A DNA stretch of 64,000 bases from Laccaria trichodermophora (lineage: Eukaryota > Basidiomycota > Agaricomycetes > Agaricales > Hydnangiaceae), in the NCBI GenBank assembly GCA_018417955.1, contig JACTVC010000005.1, forward strand, positions 992,001 through 1,056,000, in the 5' to 3' direction. This document shows positions 30,541-41,775 of the stretch, one piece after another (position 1 is the stretch's first letter; the number at the start of each line of letters is the position of its first letter). Made by a program: the position numbers and the translations under genes. The notes below the pieces were generated by a model. It did no database searches. It saw only the letters and a program-made list of their open reading frames with translations, and was not told the origin of the DNA.

Positions 30541-31767
30541 TTAAACCTGTTGAGCGGTCCGCTGAAACGTGGCGAGCTCATCCGCAACCTGTTCGACTAG
30601 ATCCCTCTTTACCAGCCCTCCCCGCCAATCTTTAACCCTTTCTGACCAGAAGACCGCCTGTCCCACCTCCGACTCTTCGCTCGCAGCATACCAGGTGCCA
30701 GCCAAACCGGCGTACACGGCTCCGACAGTGTCGGCGTCGCTTCCCAGGTTCACCGCCATGATGGCGCCCTCTTCGAATGTCTTTGTCGCGAAAAAGCAAT
30801 AAAGCGCAGCAATCAGTGTGTGCACTACGTATCCAGTCGATGGAAGTTTTTGAACCGTGGGTAGGGCATACGAAAAGCCTTCCTTGATATGCTCTGGCTT
30901 GATCTTGACACCTTCCTGCGTGCTCTTGATAAGTCGAAGAAGCGGGTGGTGTTCTTGGTAATACGCTTCGAGCCCTTCTTTGTTATCTGGCTTCGGAGGA
31001 GCGTTCTCGGGGAAAGTGAGGGCGGAACGGAATTTGTCGCTTTCATATGGAAATGATGAGATATACTCAATCAAGTCTAATTTCGTGTACTCGACTGCTT
31101 CAGTGGTGGCTTTCATTATCTTCGCGATTGCGCCCGTCCACATCTCGCACGCCTCCAGGCATACGGAAGTTGGATGTGTGGTCTCGCTGCTTCGACGCGC
31201 GTATTTGCGCGCTGCCTGCTCATCGCGATGATACGCAAGTCCCACGGGGAGGATGCGCATCAAGCTCCCATTCCCTGCATTATATTCACCAGAAAGTTTA
31301 AGGCGGATCTGTGCCAAAGCTTTCTCTGGCTCAGCGGGGTACTCCGCGTATATGGATAGCGCCTGGGCAATTGTGTTGCCTACGTCAAAGCAATGCCCGG
31401 TCGCGGATAACACACCTTCCCCGCGCCATTTCATATATGCCTCCAGCTGATCGGCTTCAACAAAGCCGCCTGGGCCACGTGCGACATCCCCCTGACCTTT
31501 GAGAGTGCACGTCGCAATGGATCGGCCGAGACATAGAGTCATCGATGTATCATCGGTCCACACGCCAGGTGGGAGACCAAAATTCTGGTTTGGCGTCATT
31601 TTTGTGACGAGGGGGAAGGTAAAGCGCGTATGGAACTCAGGAGGACCCCCTAACGCATCAACGAGAGCTGTAGCGAGGATAGAAAGCCGAATTTTAGTTC
31701 CAGCGTCAGCATAACTGGCGTTCTGCAGATGAAGGGCTTTAATGGGGGACACCGTAGAACTCGCCAT
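30541..31767 (-). CDS. ADP-ribosylglycohydrolase family protein
   Basis: Single exon, 408 residues. It has the DraG/ARH fold motifs: DALGGPPEFH near residue 37, GVWTDDTSM at 68-76 (metal-binding Thr-Asp-Asp), GNGSLMRILPVGL in the middle and NLGSDADTVGAVYAGLAG about 338-356, whose Asp residues complete the dinuclear magnesium site. These enzymes remove ADP-ribose from proteins or small molecules; the substrate cannot be read from sequence. It lacks a signal peptide, so is probably cytosolic. An intronless gene is unusual among its neighbours, which average many introns, and would be compatible with old transfer from bacteria, but this is inference. Confidence 0.92.
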   Translation of the reverse strand: MASSTVSPIKALHLQNASYADAGTKIRLSILATALVDALGGPPEFHTRFTFPLVTKMTPNQNFGLPPGVWTDDTSMTLCLGRSIATCTLKGQGDVARGPGGFVEADQLEAYMKWRGEGVLSATGHCFDVGNTIAQALSIYAEYPAEPEKALAQIRLKLSGEYNAGNGSLMRILPVGLAYHRDEQAARKYARRSSETTHPTSVCLEACEMWTGAIAKIMKATTEAVEYTKLDLIEYISSFPYESDKFRSALTFPENAPPKPDNKEGLEAYYQEHHPLLRLIKSTQEGVKIKPEHIKEGFSYALPTVQKLPSTGYVVHTLIAALYCFFATKTFEEGAIMAVNLGSDADTVGAVYAGLAGTWYAASEESEVGQAVFWSERVKDWRGGLVKRDLVEQVADELATFQRTAQQV

Positions 31768-33133
31768 GTGGGCTACTTAGGGTACCGATTTCAGTGTCTG
31801 CAAGGAGAGCGACGTTGTTGTGGGTAAGGACTTGAAGGGCTTGTTCCTCCGTTTAAAAAATCTTCTTATACTTCCCATTGTTGAGGAAGCCGGTGCCCAT
31901 GTGACAGGTACTGAGGCAGGTACAATGGCATCCTTCATCCTGTCAATCGAATACTATGTTCAGCTATGTTTCTTGTTATCTACCTGGCCAAGAGGATTCT
32001 TAAGGAGGTTCTAGGCTTGGACCACAAGTGTCTGGATTTACATACCGCAAACGATGGTCGGAATGGAATCAAACATGGAATGTTTTCAGCCTGGAAGGAT
32101 TCGAGTCAGCTGGGAAGCGTGCATACTATAAAGCGTGGTGACTAATGCATGAACGTTGGCGCCGGGATATCTTTGATCATGAAGTAGCCAAATCTATGAC
32201 GGAGACGCAGCCAAATGTGCGCTATATACTCGGGGACTAGGCCGACGATTAATATTCACGAATGATGACGATGACATTTTCGTGTTGTCTCGCAACTGTG
32301 ATCTGGTGGTGTGACAGAGGTGGACGTGCAAAGCACCCAATTTTGCGAATACGTGCATCATGCGTGACGTATATTGTTGGCACTGAGAGAAAATTTGAGA
32401 AATGACTGGTAAGGTTCTCACTGGGCGACTGGGCTCGCGCCTATTCAATACGAATAATTACAGGGGCTAAAAAGAAGGTCAAAGAACGAATTTTCTGGAT
32501 CATGTGTGAACGACTTGAAAACGAACTCATGATGGGGGAAACGTGGCGAACCAACACGCAACACGTTTGAGTCGCAGAGGAGAAGAGTGACGGCAGGAAC
32601 AGTCATCTGATGTTTGCCCAGAGAGGTGGGCCGGATACTCGCGGGCTCTATAAAGTTTAGAGCGGCAAACGTGTGATGAGAGAAGTCGGTAGACGGGGAC
32701 ATATAAAATCTGAGCGGGAGACAAAGTCAAAAATTAGATAGAAAAAAAGAAGATTCAGAAGGGACGTTGGATCTGTGCTGCAATGTTTGTTGCATCTTCG
32801 TTGTAATTGCATTGTCCGCTAATGAGCACGCCAGGAGTACCCAAGAGCATCGCCAATAAGGACATCGCGGAGGTTCAAAGATGATTGCCGAATGTGACGT
32901 GATCACGTGTGATGGCAAATCGAGTCAAGTGCCCGATTCAGTCACAAGATCCATGTCACAGATTCAGCTCCTGTCACTCAATTCAAAAATTCTCTGAATT
33001 ATGTCGCGACCTCCCCTTGTACACCCTCCCTATATAAGCTCACATTGCGTATTTATACCTCATCGCCATCCCCCATCACAACCCTCTTTCGAACACAACG
33101 CCCAGCAACCATCCTACCACTACATCTACCTCA
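31768..33133. other. Long divergent intergenic region, no gene seen
   Basis: About 1.4 kb between the starts of the ADP-ribosylglycohydrolase (minus) and the Ecl1-like gene (plus). A CCTATATAAGC TATA-like element at 33030-33040 lies about 95 bp before the Ecl1-like ATG. ORFs here have no recognisable family. Confidence 0.5.
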
Positions 33134-34478
33134 ATGTTCGAGGAAGTCTGTCTACTTTGTGGGAAGCACCTCCAGGAGGACGGGTAGGCTTTGTCCTTCT
33201 CTCTCGCCGTTTTCGCCATTCCAACTCTTTGTGTTTTTCAGACGGGCTTACTGTAGCGATAATTGCGAGAACAATGACCTCGCCTCGCCCTCTGTTTCTT
33301 CCTCTAGCAGTGCCCTTTCATCTCCTCAGCTCGGATTTGCTGCGGGTGGCGACGTCCCTGCACTTATCCCTTCCACCTTGGGTTCTGCTTTGAAGAAGTA
33401 TCAAGGTCGCGACTTTTACGACATATCGTCTTCTTCAGCCTCTTCCACATCCTGGTCCGTCGTCACAGATGACGACGAAGTTGACGCTGCTCTTGGCTTA
33501 AGGGGGGAGTACAGTTACCATAGCAGTACGGATTCTTTTCATGAGGGCAGCTCCAAGTCGGCCAATTTTGTTTACCACTCAGGCCTATCCTACACTCGTC
33601 GCCCTTCTGGGACCAACAATCGGTCGACTGTTCCCCATCTTCATCGACGTTTGTTCTCCGACGGGTCCTCTTACGTCCATGCACAAAGCCCTCGAAGCTC
33701 ACACGTTCATTCTTCCCACTCCTCAGATGATGAGGAAAGTTTCTCCGACTCCGGTATCTCCTCCCAAGACTTAGACCAAGATGAGAATGACATACCTTTG
33801 GAGAAGGGCTGGATCGAGGCGAAGCTCAACGCAAATCCAGCACGTAGTCACAATCGTTCCAGCTTGCCAGCCTATTTTTCTCTGCTGCAGATGGTGTCAC
33901 CATCAACAAAGCAAGTCAAACTATCACCCATCTCCTCTTCTTCGGGGAACACGATTGCGCGACCTTCCCCCCCAACCCCAAAAGCTACTTTAGGCTCGGT
34001 TTTTCCCATGCGCTCCGCGGGGTCGGCTCCCATGCCCTCCATTTTGGCAACACCACGCGGTCGTCGTCGCAGCCCTGAAAAGTCCAAGAGTAGCCGTCGC
34101 TCTGGTCGCTCCTCTCAGTCTCCGTCTCGTTCGCGAGCTCGGCGCGCGATACCGAGGAGTCCCGAAGAACGTGCAGCGGATTGGGCTGCTGCATTACCCC
34201 GGGGTCGCGAAGCGGCTCGCCGCAACAGTTCTCCTCCAGCCAAGATGCTCCTGCTAGAAGACTCTGTGAGAGCCCTCGTTGCGATGAGGGATGCCGACAT
34301 TTTGGAAAGGTCAAAATCCAGGAACAGGACACAGCCGAAGATTAGGGGCAGGGCAAGGGTAGAAGAACTCGATAAAGTGGGTTCTTTTGCTGATGCCCCC
34401 GGATATGGCAGCGGACGCAGTGGTCTTGTCAGTCGAGAGAGGGCTCTTGCATCTCATTCGATGCGAGTGCCACTATAG
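33134..34478 (+). CDS. Ecl1-like (life-span regulatory factor) zinc-binding protein
   Basis: Exons 33134..33183 and 33242..34478 give 428 residues. The extreme N terminus reads CLLCGKHLQEDGRAYCSDNC, a CX2C...CX4C zinc-binding knuckle spanning the splice site, as in the fungal Ecl1/life-span regulatory family. The rest is Ser-rich and disordered: acidic patches (SSDDEESFSDSG), an RS-like basic tract (RRRSPEKSKSSRRSGRSSQS, about 300) and a helical segment (SPEERAADWAAALPRGREAARR). Ecl1 proteins affect chronological life span and stress response in yeasts; here the long Ser-rich tail is typical of basidiomycete versions. A regulatory nuclear role is inferred. Confidence 0.7.
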
Positions 34479-35744
34479 AACTGCTCCAAAAATTTCATCA
34501 TCTTCACGACCACCCCCAAAACGACCACCTCTATAGGAGGCATTTCCATCACGTTACTCAATTCCAAAACTTTAGAATCTATTGTCCAAGTTCTCCGCAT
34601 CGGCTCGTCGCATATCTCTCCTCAATATCTCGCACCCAACCTGCTTTCTCGTTGTTCGCGCTTTGTAATGTCAAACTGTTCCTCAACACGACCACGTTTG
34701 AAACAACCTCGCATCCGCCCATACCACTTGGAGCCTTGCCACCCACGTCCTGGAACATATTTTATGAAATAGCATCTCCCTTCCATTCAACATTGGCATT
34801 ACAGTGTTATATATTTTTTCCGCGACATCCAATACTCGCATATTTACAGCATGCATCGCCTACATCCATACATTGTTCTTATTTCGTTTTCATCACCATC
34901 ATTTTAGGAAAATTCACTAGCTATCATACACGATCATTCGCCCCCACTGTAACCACACTCGGGTTGATCAAAACCCTGCAATACAAAATACCGATCGACC
35001 TTGGAAAACTTGAGCTTAGGGTGTGGAGGGCACAAACCACGTTTTAGTAGATGATTTCTTGTAGCGTAGAGAAATTGAAGGTTGTTGCTAAATGGGGGAC
35101 GCGCGCCGTATCAGACCTGGGCGATGTTGACAAGGCTTGACACAAGGACTGACCCTAAGACTGACCTGAACCTGCTGTCTGCTAAATAATTGACCCCTTC
35201 AATAGCCCACCATTCCACAAACACCCCAACGTCGTCGGCGAGCCTCTCGTCGCCTTTTATTCTCATCCTGTTAACGTCTTTGACCAAATTTTTGTTGAAC
35301 TGGCAAGGTCCTTTCATCACTCTGCCCCTGCACTTATCGTCCTCTGCCACCATTGATTCCCCTACCAACTCAAACCCTGTGCGGGACTTGCTTCCCTCAA
35401 CTGTTCCATTACCTCCTCTGGATCCAATCACCTCTAGTAACCCTCGTCCATCACAGACATCTATAACCTCGAGAACGTCCCTGCCTCCCCCTCTCGTCCC
35501 AGCCACCCGTCCAAGGTCTGAGCTCGAGCAAGGCAGCAGCAGCAGCAGCGTCGGTGCCCTCTCTTCCTTTCATACCGGTACCGTACCCTTTCAGTCATCC
35601 GCTTGAACTTGTAGCTAATTGGTAGTCGACGCGGCAGACGCCGAGCACACCAGGGCTCGCAAACGACAAAGGATTGATAGCACGAGTCCTCTCACATCCA
35701 CCCACCGCCCTAGCATCGATCAGGAAGGCCCATCTCGAAGCACT
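34479..35744. other. Intergenic and 5' region of the WDR26/Gid7 gene
   Basis: The left part is the 3' flank of the Ecl1-like gene. From about 35190 a Ser/Pro/Thr-rich frame without ATG runs up to 35573, where a GTACCG donor at 35574 and acceptor GGTAG (35621-35625) would join it in frame to the downstream gene. So part of this stretch may be an unrecognised N-terminal exon. Confidence 0.45.
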
Positions 35745-38364
35745 ATGAGACTTTCAGAATCAGATCACGACTCTGTCCTGTCGAGTTCACCGGACGTGAC
35801 TGCCCAAGCAGGCCCCTCGTCTGCCTCGGGGTTTGATTTGCCTAGCAATGGCATCACCAACGGCAATGGGCATGCGCCTATGACCAATGGTAACACACCA
35901 GCGATCATGGGGAATGGCGTGCAGAACCATAACAGGTCTATCGCCAGGGTTGATTTACCGGGTACCACGCTTTATGAAGACTCTTATGTGGATCGGGAAG
36001 AATTCGTGCGTTTGGTAATTCAAAGTCTGCGGGATGTGGGCTATGTGTGCGTTGGGCTACCTGCGTCTCTATCATCACCAGCTAAATATCTTCTTAGTGA
36101 ATCGGCCGCAACGCTCGAGGCTGAGTCAGGATATATTATGGAGGAGCCAGAAGTGGCCCAATTCCGACAATATATTTTTGACGGCTCATGGGCGAAAGCA
36201 GAAGCGGCATTGCTACGTTTGGGGGTCTCGGACCCGGATGGACTGATGGTGATTAAGTCCCTCTTACAAGTCAATGATATAGCCTCACCGTCTATGTCAA
36301 TCAGGATGCCCAATTTCTCATTCGCCAACAGAAATATCTAGAGCTTCTTGAGGCCAAGAAGACGACTGCTGCACTCCACGTTCTACGCAACGAACTTACA
36401 CCGTTGGGTGTGGACCCTGACCAACTACATACATTATCAAGGTTTGCGTTATCTCTCATCTCTTTTACAGAAAAAATGACGCCTGCTCAGCTTGATAATG
36501 TGCTCGGAACCTGAAGATTTGAGAAGGCGAGTGGGCTGGGATGGCGCGTCAGGCACATCACGCCGTCAGCTGCTCCAGAGTCTTCACAGTAGGCAACATA
36601 GTCGTGACACAAAAACCATTTTTAAACAGTCTACAGGTTACATTCCTTCATCACTAATGATTCCACAACGACGCTTTTCCACCCTCCTTCACCAAGCACG
36701 AGCTTATCAACGGTATCGTTGTGTATATCACAATTCACCCTCGGACGCCACCGCTTTCTCGTTGTATTCTGACCACCAGTGTAATAAATCTGACTTTCCC
36801 AGAGTCACAACTATTATCCTTCAAGTGCATACCGATGAGGTGTGGAATATGGAATGGAGCCACGACGGCCTTTACCTGGCGAGTGCCAGCAAAGACAAGA
36901 GTGCTATCATTTGGCGGACAGGGGTACGCATTACCTATTTGTCAATTTTCATTAGCAAGTGAACTGACACGTACTTGAAGTCTTCTGCTGCTCACGAGGC
37001 TGGCCCGCACCAGGAGTGGACCCAACACCTTGTTTTGCGTGATCATCCCTACCCAGTGACCTGCTTAGCCTGGTCAAAGGACGACTCTGTGCTTCTCACA
37101 AGTGCTGACAACTATATCAAACTGTGGAACACAAAGGTGATCGTTACGAGTGACTTTGTTCAATTAATCTCACGTCAGACCCCCAAGACTGGCGCATGCA
37201 TAAACACACTTGATGAACATACTGATACGGTGACAGCGCTTTCGTGGCTGCCAGACGGATCGGGATTCATATCAGGAGGTCTCGATCGTAAGATAATACA
37301 CTGGGTATGGGGAACGACATCTTTATCCCCCTCACTTTCTTGTACATCTTTTGACGTTGCGGACACTGATCACTTACACATTTGTTTAGGAGGTGGACGG
37401 TAAACTGCATGATGCATGGGGCGCAACGGCAATACGGATAACTGACCTGGCGGTGACACCCGATTTTACACGTTTGGTGGCTGTCGGAATGGAGATCCAA
37501 CCTGGCCCGCCCTCGACCGTCGAAGCTCCTCAATCAAGGGGAGCTCCGGCCGGTGACGCACCCGCCCCATCTGGCGGTAATCCTCCGTTACCCGTAGGAT
37601 CGAAGGGTGCACACCGGATGATCGTTTTCGATTTGCCGACGAAGCAAACGGAACTGTATGTATCGTTATTTACGCATCTTCGTTATCTAAAATCAGACTG
37701 ATTACGACCTTTCTCTGAAAAGGTCAATCCGTTTAGAAGGCGAACTCACGAGTGTCAAGATTTCGCAGACTTCACAATATGCTCTCATCAATCACTCACC
37801 AGATGTGAAGTGCTTTGAGTTTGTAAAACGTAATATTCATCTAATCCCCGCCTATCTCTCTGTCTTATAGGAGATTCATCTCTGGGATCTGAACGCGGGA
37901 AGAGTGGCACGCAAGTACACTGGGCAACGACAGGGGCGTCATGTTATCCGGAGTTGCTTCGGCGGTATTGACGGAAACTTCGTGGTTAGCGGAAGTGAAG
38001 GCACGTTGATTTAATCACGGTCTCATCTTCACGGAAATTTTCATTAATGTCACATACAGATGGAAACGTATATGTATGGCACCGCGATACCGGCGCTCTA
38101 CTGGAAGTTTTGTCAGGTCACGGTGAAGGAAGTGTTAACTCTGTTGCTTGGAATCCTCGTAACGAACGGATGTTCGCGTCATGCTCGGACGACAACACAA
38201 TCCGGATATGGGAGGCACCTCCGCCGGAAATGTCGATCGACTCAATTTTGCACAATCCGAGCCGCACGCCTCCTTTCCCTGGTAAAGGGAAAGGCAAGAC
38301 GCAGCAGCGCTGGGATGAAGATGACGTCGATTCTGTTTCAGGTTCTAACGCCACGCGGATATGA
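35745..38364 (+). CDS. WDR26/Gid7-like LisH-CTLH-WD40 protein
   Basis: From the first in-frame ATG, exons 35745..36046, 36098..36248, 36305..36441, 36491..36588, 36637..36923, 36981..37136, 37179..37304, 37390..37655, 37723..37804, 37871..38000 and 38060..38364 give 679 residues. LisH (FVRLVIQSLRDVGYVESAA, about 87-105), CTLH (FDGSWAKAEAALLRLG to LHVLRNELTPLGVD), then WD repeats (HTDEVWNMEWSHDGLYLASA, HPYPVTCLAWSKDDSVLLTS, HTDTVTALSWLPDGSGFISG, GHGEGSVNSVAWNPRNERMF). This is the Gid7/WDR26 subunit of the GID/CTLH ubiquitin ligase. The intron at 38001 has a GC donor (GCACGT) demanded by frame. The open frame continues 5' of the chosen ATG through a basic RARKRQR motif to 35626, so the protein may be longer. 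Confidence 0.9.
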
Positions 38365-38888
38365 GCCCACTTTTTTTCTCCAAAGGTTGAATCGACGACG
38401 AAAGGCCGTCTGGTCTCCTCCTTGCATACACATACATCATCGCTTGAACGCTCCAACGCATCATCGCATCTTATTCAACACCTCGTCATCACGGCTGTAT
38501 TTGCATAGTTACAACATAACAATCCACGTGGACCTCTTCGTTAACGCACACAGACTGATAGAAAGCTTTGGTTTTTTGGTCCCCCCTCTCAAGGATGTGG
38601 AAGGTAGCTGAACTTTGTTGCTTTGCATAAATCATCCAAACTATTAATCTTAAACAAAGAATGAAAGTCATAAACCTTGAGTGTGGCCTGTTCCTTCCTG
38701 TTGTGCCTCGTGTCGTCTTATACCCCCTGGCCCTTACACTCGAACGCTTCTATAAGTCGAACCACTCGACAAACTTGATTACGGAATAAATACAAACGTT
38801 ACAGTAAGTCTAGGAAGACAACACGAGGCAAGTGGAGCGTTCCTTCCGTTACCTGATGAGATAGAGATACCATGTGACGGCGAATTCC
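38365..38888. other. Convergent 3' region, no gene seen
   Basis: 3' flanks of the WDR26/Gid7 gene (plus) and the Elongin A gene (minus). Confidence 0.55.
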
Positions 38889-40295
38889 CTACACCGGGCG
38901 TTGTGAATAAGCCCGATGTTTCGGAACAAAAAGCGACGCCATGGGATCTTTCTTGACGGAAGCAGGGGATTTAAACGGTCGAGGTTCAGGTCGAGACGAC
39001 GTCGGACAACTTGAAGCGAGTAATTGCGTTGCAGGTGGTTGTACAGAGTTTGAGGTTGAATGTAAGAGTGGTTGCTTTGCAGACGGTTGTGTAAAGGTTG
39101 AATTTGAGAGTGGTTGGTCTGCAGATGCATGTGTCGAGTTTGATGCTGAATATGAAAATGGTCGCATTACAAATGATGGTATAGGGTTATTAGGATCTGG
39201 CGTTGGACGTGAGAGGTTCAAGTCATGTGGGTCCGGCACTACAGATTTTCTTGAGTGCGGCGCTGGCGTTGCGGTTGACGCGGATAAAGCAGGGGCGGGA
39301 CGAATGACGGTGTGCACAATCACTCGGGCAGCTTGCTTTGGCGGGGATAAGATGGGCTGGCTGCAAGGCTGTTTCGGCAGTGTAGAGTATGTTTTGCCAA
39401 CATGCATCGGGGGGATAACGCGAGCATTGTACATAGCTTTCTGAATCTTGGACGCTTCCGTCCGGGTCTTCTGGAATAACGATTTGGGTTGTGTCGGTGT
39501 TGACCCTAATTACAATAGACTCAATCAGAACACGGGAATACGGGGACAGAAAAAAATATGACATACAACCAGTGCGTGGGCGTTTAGGGGAAGGCACACG
39601 GTCTGTGAACTTGACTTCCCTCTCCTTCTTGCGTTCGTCTGCCTCGAGACGCTGGGACCGAAGTTTAGAGCCAACTTCTTCGAGCCGCTTAGCTTCTGCA
39701 GCTTGTAACAACTATAAACTGACATTGAAACAAAACACGATATATCAAAGGAAAGAAGCCCTACGAAATATCGGTTTCTCCATGAGTCTAGTTCCTGGGG
39801 GTCGTCGTTAAGAGAATATCGTTCCGTTGCCGTCAATCGATATTTCTCGAAACACAAATATTTCCATATCTCTGTTTAGTTGTGTAAAGTCAGGAAAGAG
39901 TGTGGATGTAGCTGGTGTAACCTCACCTGGCGTATCCTTTTGAAGATGCTGGTGGGGAAGACCTTAGCCTCATAAGGAATGCTGAAGCCAGCAACGTCAA
40001 CTGACCGGCGAAGCCTGCTCGAGCCGAAGGAGGTGGTCTGTGCTGCACTTTTCTAGGATCGGTTTCACTAAATTGTAGCTCAAGTCGTCTCCCAAAGACA
40101 AAACGCCTATGCAAGGGAGATGAGGATTATGGGGTCACCGCAAGAGAGGGATCATACAATCGACGTGAGTTGCCGCAACTGTCGGGAGTCGGTTAGCTTC
40201 ACTCCAGCACAGACAATAAAAGGGGACTAACCTCGTTGACATAGCTGCACCAGAGTTGGAATGCGTCGATGGGGGGTATCTATGTCGAGATTCAT
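38889..40295 (-). CDS. Elongin A-like (RNA polymerase II elongation factor SIII subunit A)
   Basis: Exons 40232..40295, 40158..40178, 40006..40106, 39927..39948, 39765..39871, 39570..39711, 38889..39505 give 357 residues; two exons are only 21 and 22 nt. The start MNLDIDTPHRRIPTLVQLCQ, then LGDDLSYNLVKPILEKCSTD, LLRLEQASPHLQKDTPEIWK, and a basic coiled coil (AAEAKRLEEVGSKLRSQRLEADERKKERE) followed by KFTDRVPSPKRPR, match the Elongin A domain of fungi. The C-terminal 150 residues are Ser/Pro-rich and disordered. Elongin A promotes elongation by, and ubiquitylation of, stalled RNA polymerase II. Several short exons mean ab initio predictors could easily miss the N terminus. Confidence 0.88.
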
Positions 40296-41002
40296 GGGAG
40301 AAAGTGGCGACGCCGAGTGGGGAACGCTGGCTGTGTGTGTAGTGCTTGTGTGTGGCACTGGCGCCGCGATCCTTATTAAGATTCGGTTATACGTATAATC
40401 ACACCCGATACACCTTCCATGGACCTCTTATATGTTTAATAAATTCTTGCAGCACTCAATATGATTGCTTTGCTTGGAAACAATGAGAGTGGCTCTGGTG
40501 CACGGCAAGATGCACGTGCCACTCAGGCTTTGGGTGATGGATTTATTTATGGACTCAAAATGTACTAACGGACTCAGTGCTTTACAGCTAGCCAACATTG
40601 TTAGCTGAGTGTTCAGCCTAATCCTGTTTTCTTTGAGGATATGCAAGGTATCGAAGGAGAATGAGAAGTTGTACAAAGCTAAGAGGGGAGTGACGCTCCA
40701 CGTATCGTGTGTAGTCAAATCCCCCATTCAATATATTGTTTTGCCTGCGCCTGAATCCAAGTGAGGGCGAGCGGGCGGGCCCGCCGCCCGCCCGCCACTC
40801 AATGACAAAACTTTTGGGATCCGACCCAAATCCGACCAATAGGCGAAGTGAAAGGTCCATTGCCACTTGACTATCGCAGGGCTCCCGTTACGAGTAGGGT
40901 CTTGCGTCGCCGTATGAACTTCGAGAAGAGTTGGGGCTTTGTGGTGCCGTACCACCTCCAGAAAAACATTATATCTGAAACGACGGCGCATTGGGATAAA
41001 TT
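40296..41002. other. Intergenic with a short GC palindrome
   Basis: Promoter side of Elongin A and 3' flank of the Cwf18 gene. Positions 40771-40796 form a CG-only palindromic run (GCGGGCGGGCCCGCC core), strikingly unlike its AT-rich surroundings. No gene seen; possibly an end of a dispersed repeat. Confidence 0.5.
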
Positions 41003-41638
41003 TTAGTCTTCTTCGTCAGACAATGCTTCCGACGCAATTTGACGCTCTTGTGCATTCATAGAACCGACCAAATCATCGGATTCTCCTTTCTGAGCAGCCA
41101 GACGTTGACCTTTCGATAGATTGTTCACGAGTAAGCTTATAAGGGAAGGAAAACTTACGAATCAATGTGTGTATAGCCTCCTGAGTCTTCCTCTCTAGTT
41201 TACTCAACTTCTTCTCGAGCTCACGTTTGAGATCCCAATTCGGCCGTTTTGGGGCAATGTTAAAAACATCCTAGTCCAAAAACTATATTGGGGAGTAAGT
41301 AAGTTGGGACAAAGACCACACACAAGTTCTTGGGCTCTCCGCCGCTCATCGTCAATAATGATTTGTTCTGCTAGACCAGCCACATCTTTTTCGACCGTAT
41401 CTTGCATAACGACATCATCCGTATGATCATGTTTTCGTATTGTCCGCGACTCTGGGTCGAAGTTTCGGCTTTTGATCAATGGTTCGGACGTTCTGTAATA
41501 GCCTCGTTCAATGCAAAACGGAAAATGACGAATCTCAATTTGTACTTACTCTTCGTCATCAACTACTTCTCCAGTTTTTCTCTTCTTTAATGCTTGCAAA
41601 CGAGCTTTTCGCGCTTCAGAGGCTTCCGCAAGAGACAT
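41003..41638 (-). CDS. Cwf18/CCDC12-like spliceosome protein
   Basis: Exons 41550..41638, 41324..41492, 41159..41270, 41003..41109 give 158 residues. MSLAEASEARKARLQALKKR at the start, SRNFDPESRTIRKH in the middle, then DVFNIAPKRPNWDLKRELEK and KLSKLERKTQEAIHTLIRQRL identify the Cwf18/CCDC12 family, a component of the activated spliceosome (NineTeen-complex related). It ends in an acidic tail. An upstream ATG is in another frame and not used. Its start lies 137 bp from the divergent GUF1 start. Confidence 0.92.
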
Positions 41639-41775
41639 GAGGGATTTGAACTTCGAGACCTTTGATGACTAATACGGCTGCCATTTTTTGGCACCGTTCA
41701 ACATTCCACCATCGTCATCCCTCGCTGGTTTTTGGCTGGTTCACAATTTTGGGTCAACAGGACGACCACTGAGAT

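Noticed and set aside
31820..32730. Small ORFs on both strands of the long divergent spacer
   Set aside because: No conserved motif, no splice series joining them, and composition near random.
34652..35047. 131-codon plus-strand ORF before the WDR26/Gid7 gene
   Set aside because: Composition like untranslated sequence, no motif and no in-frame link to the downstream exons.
40771..40796. GC palindrome as a terminator or replication signal
   Set aside because: Too short and without associated features; only noted as an odd composition.
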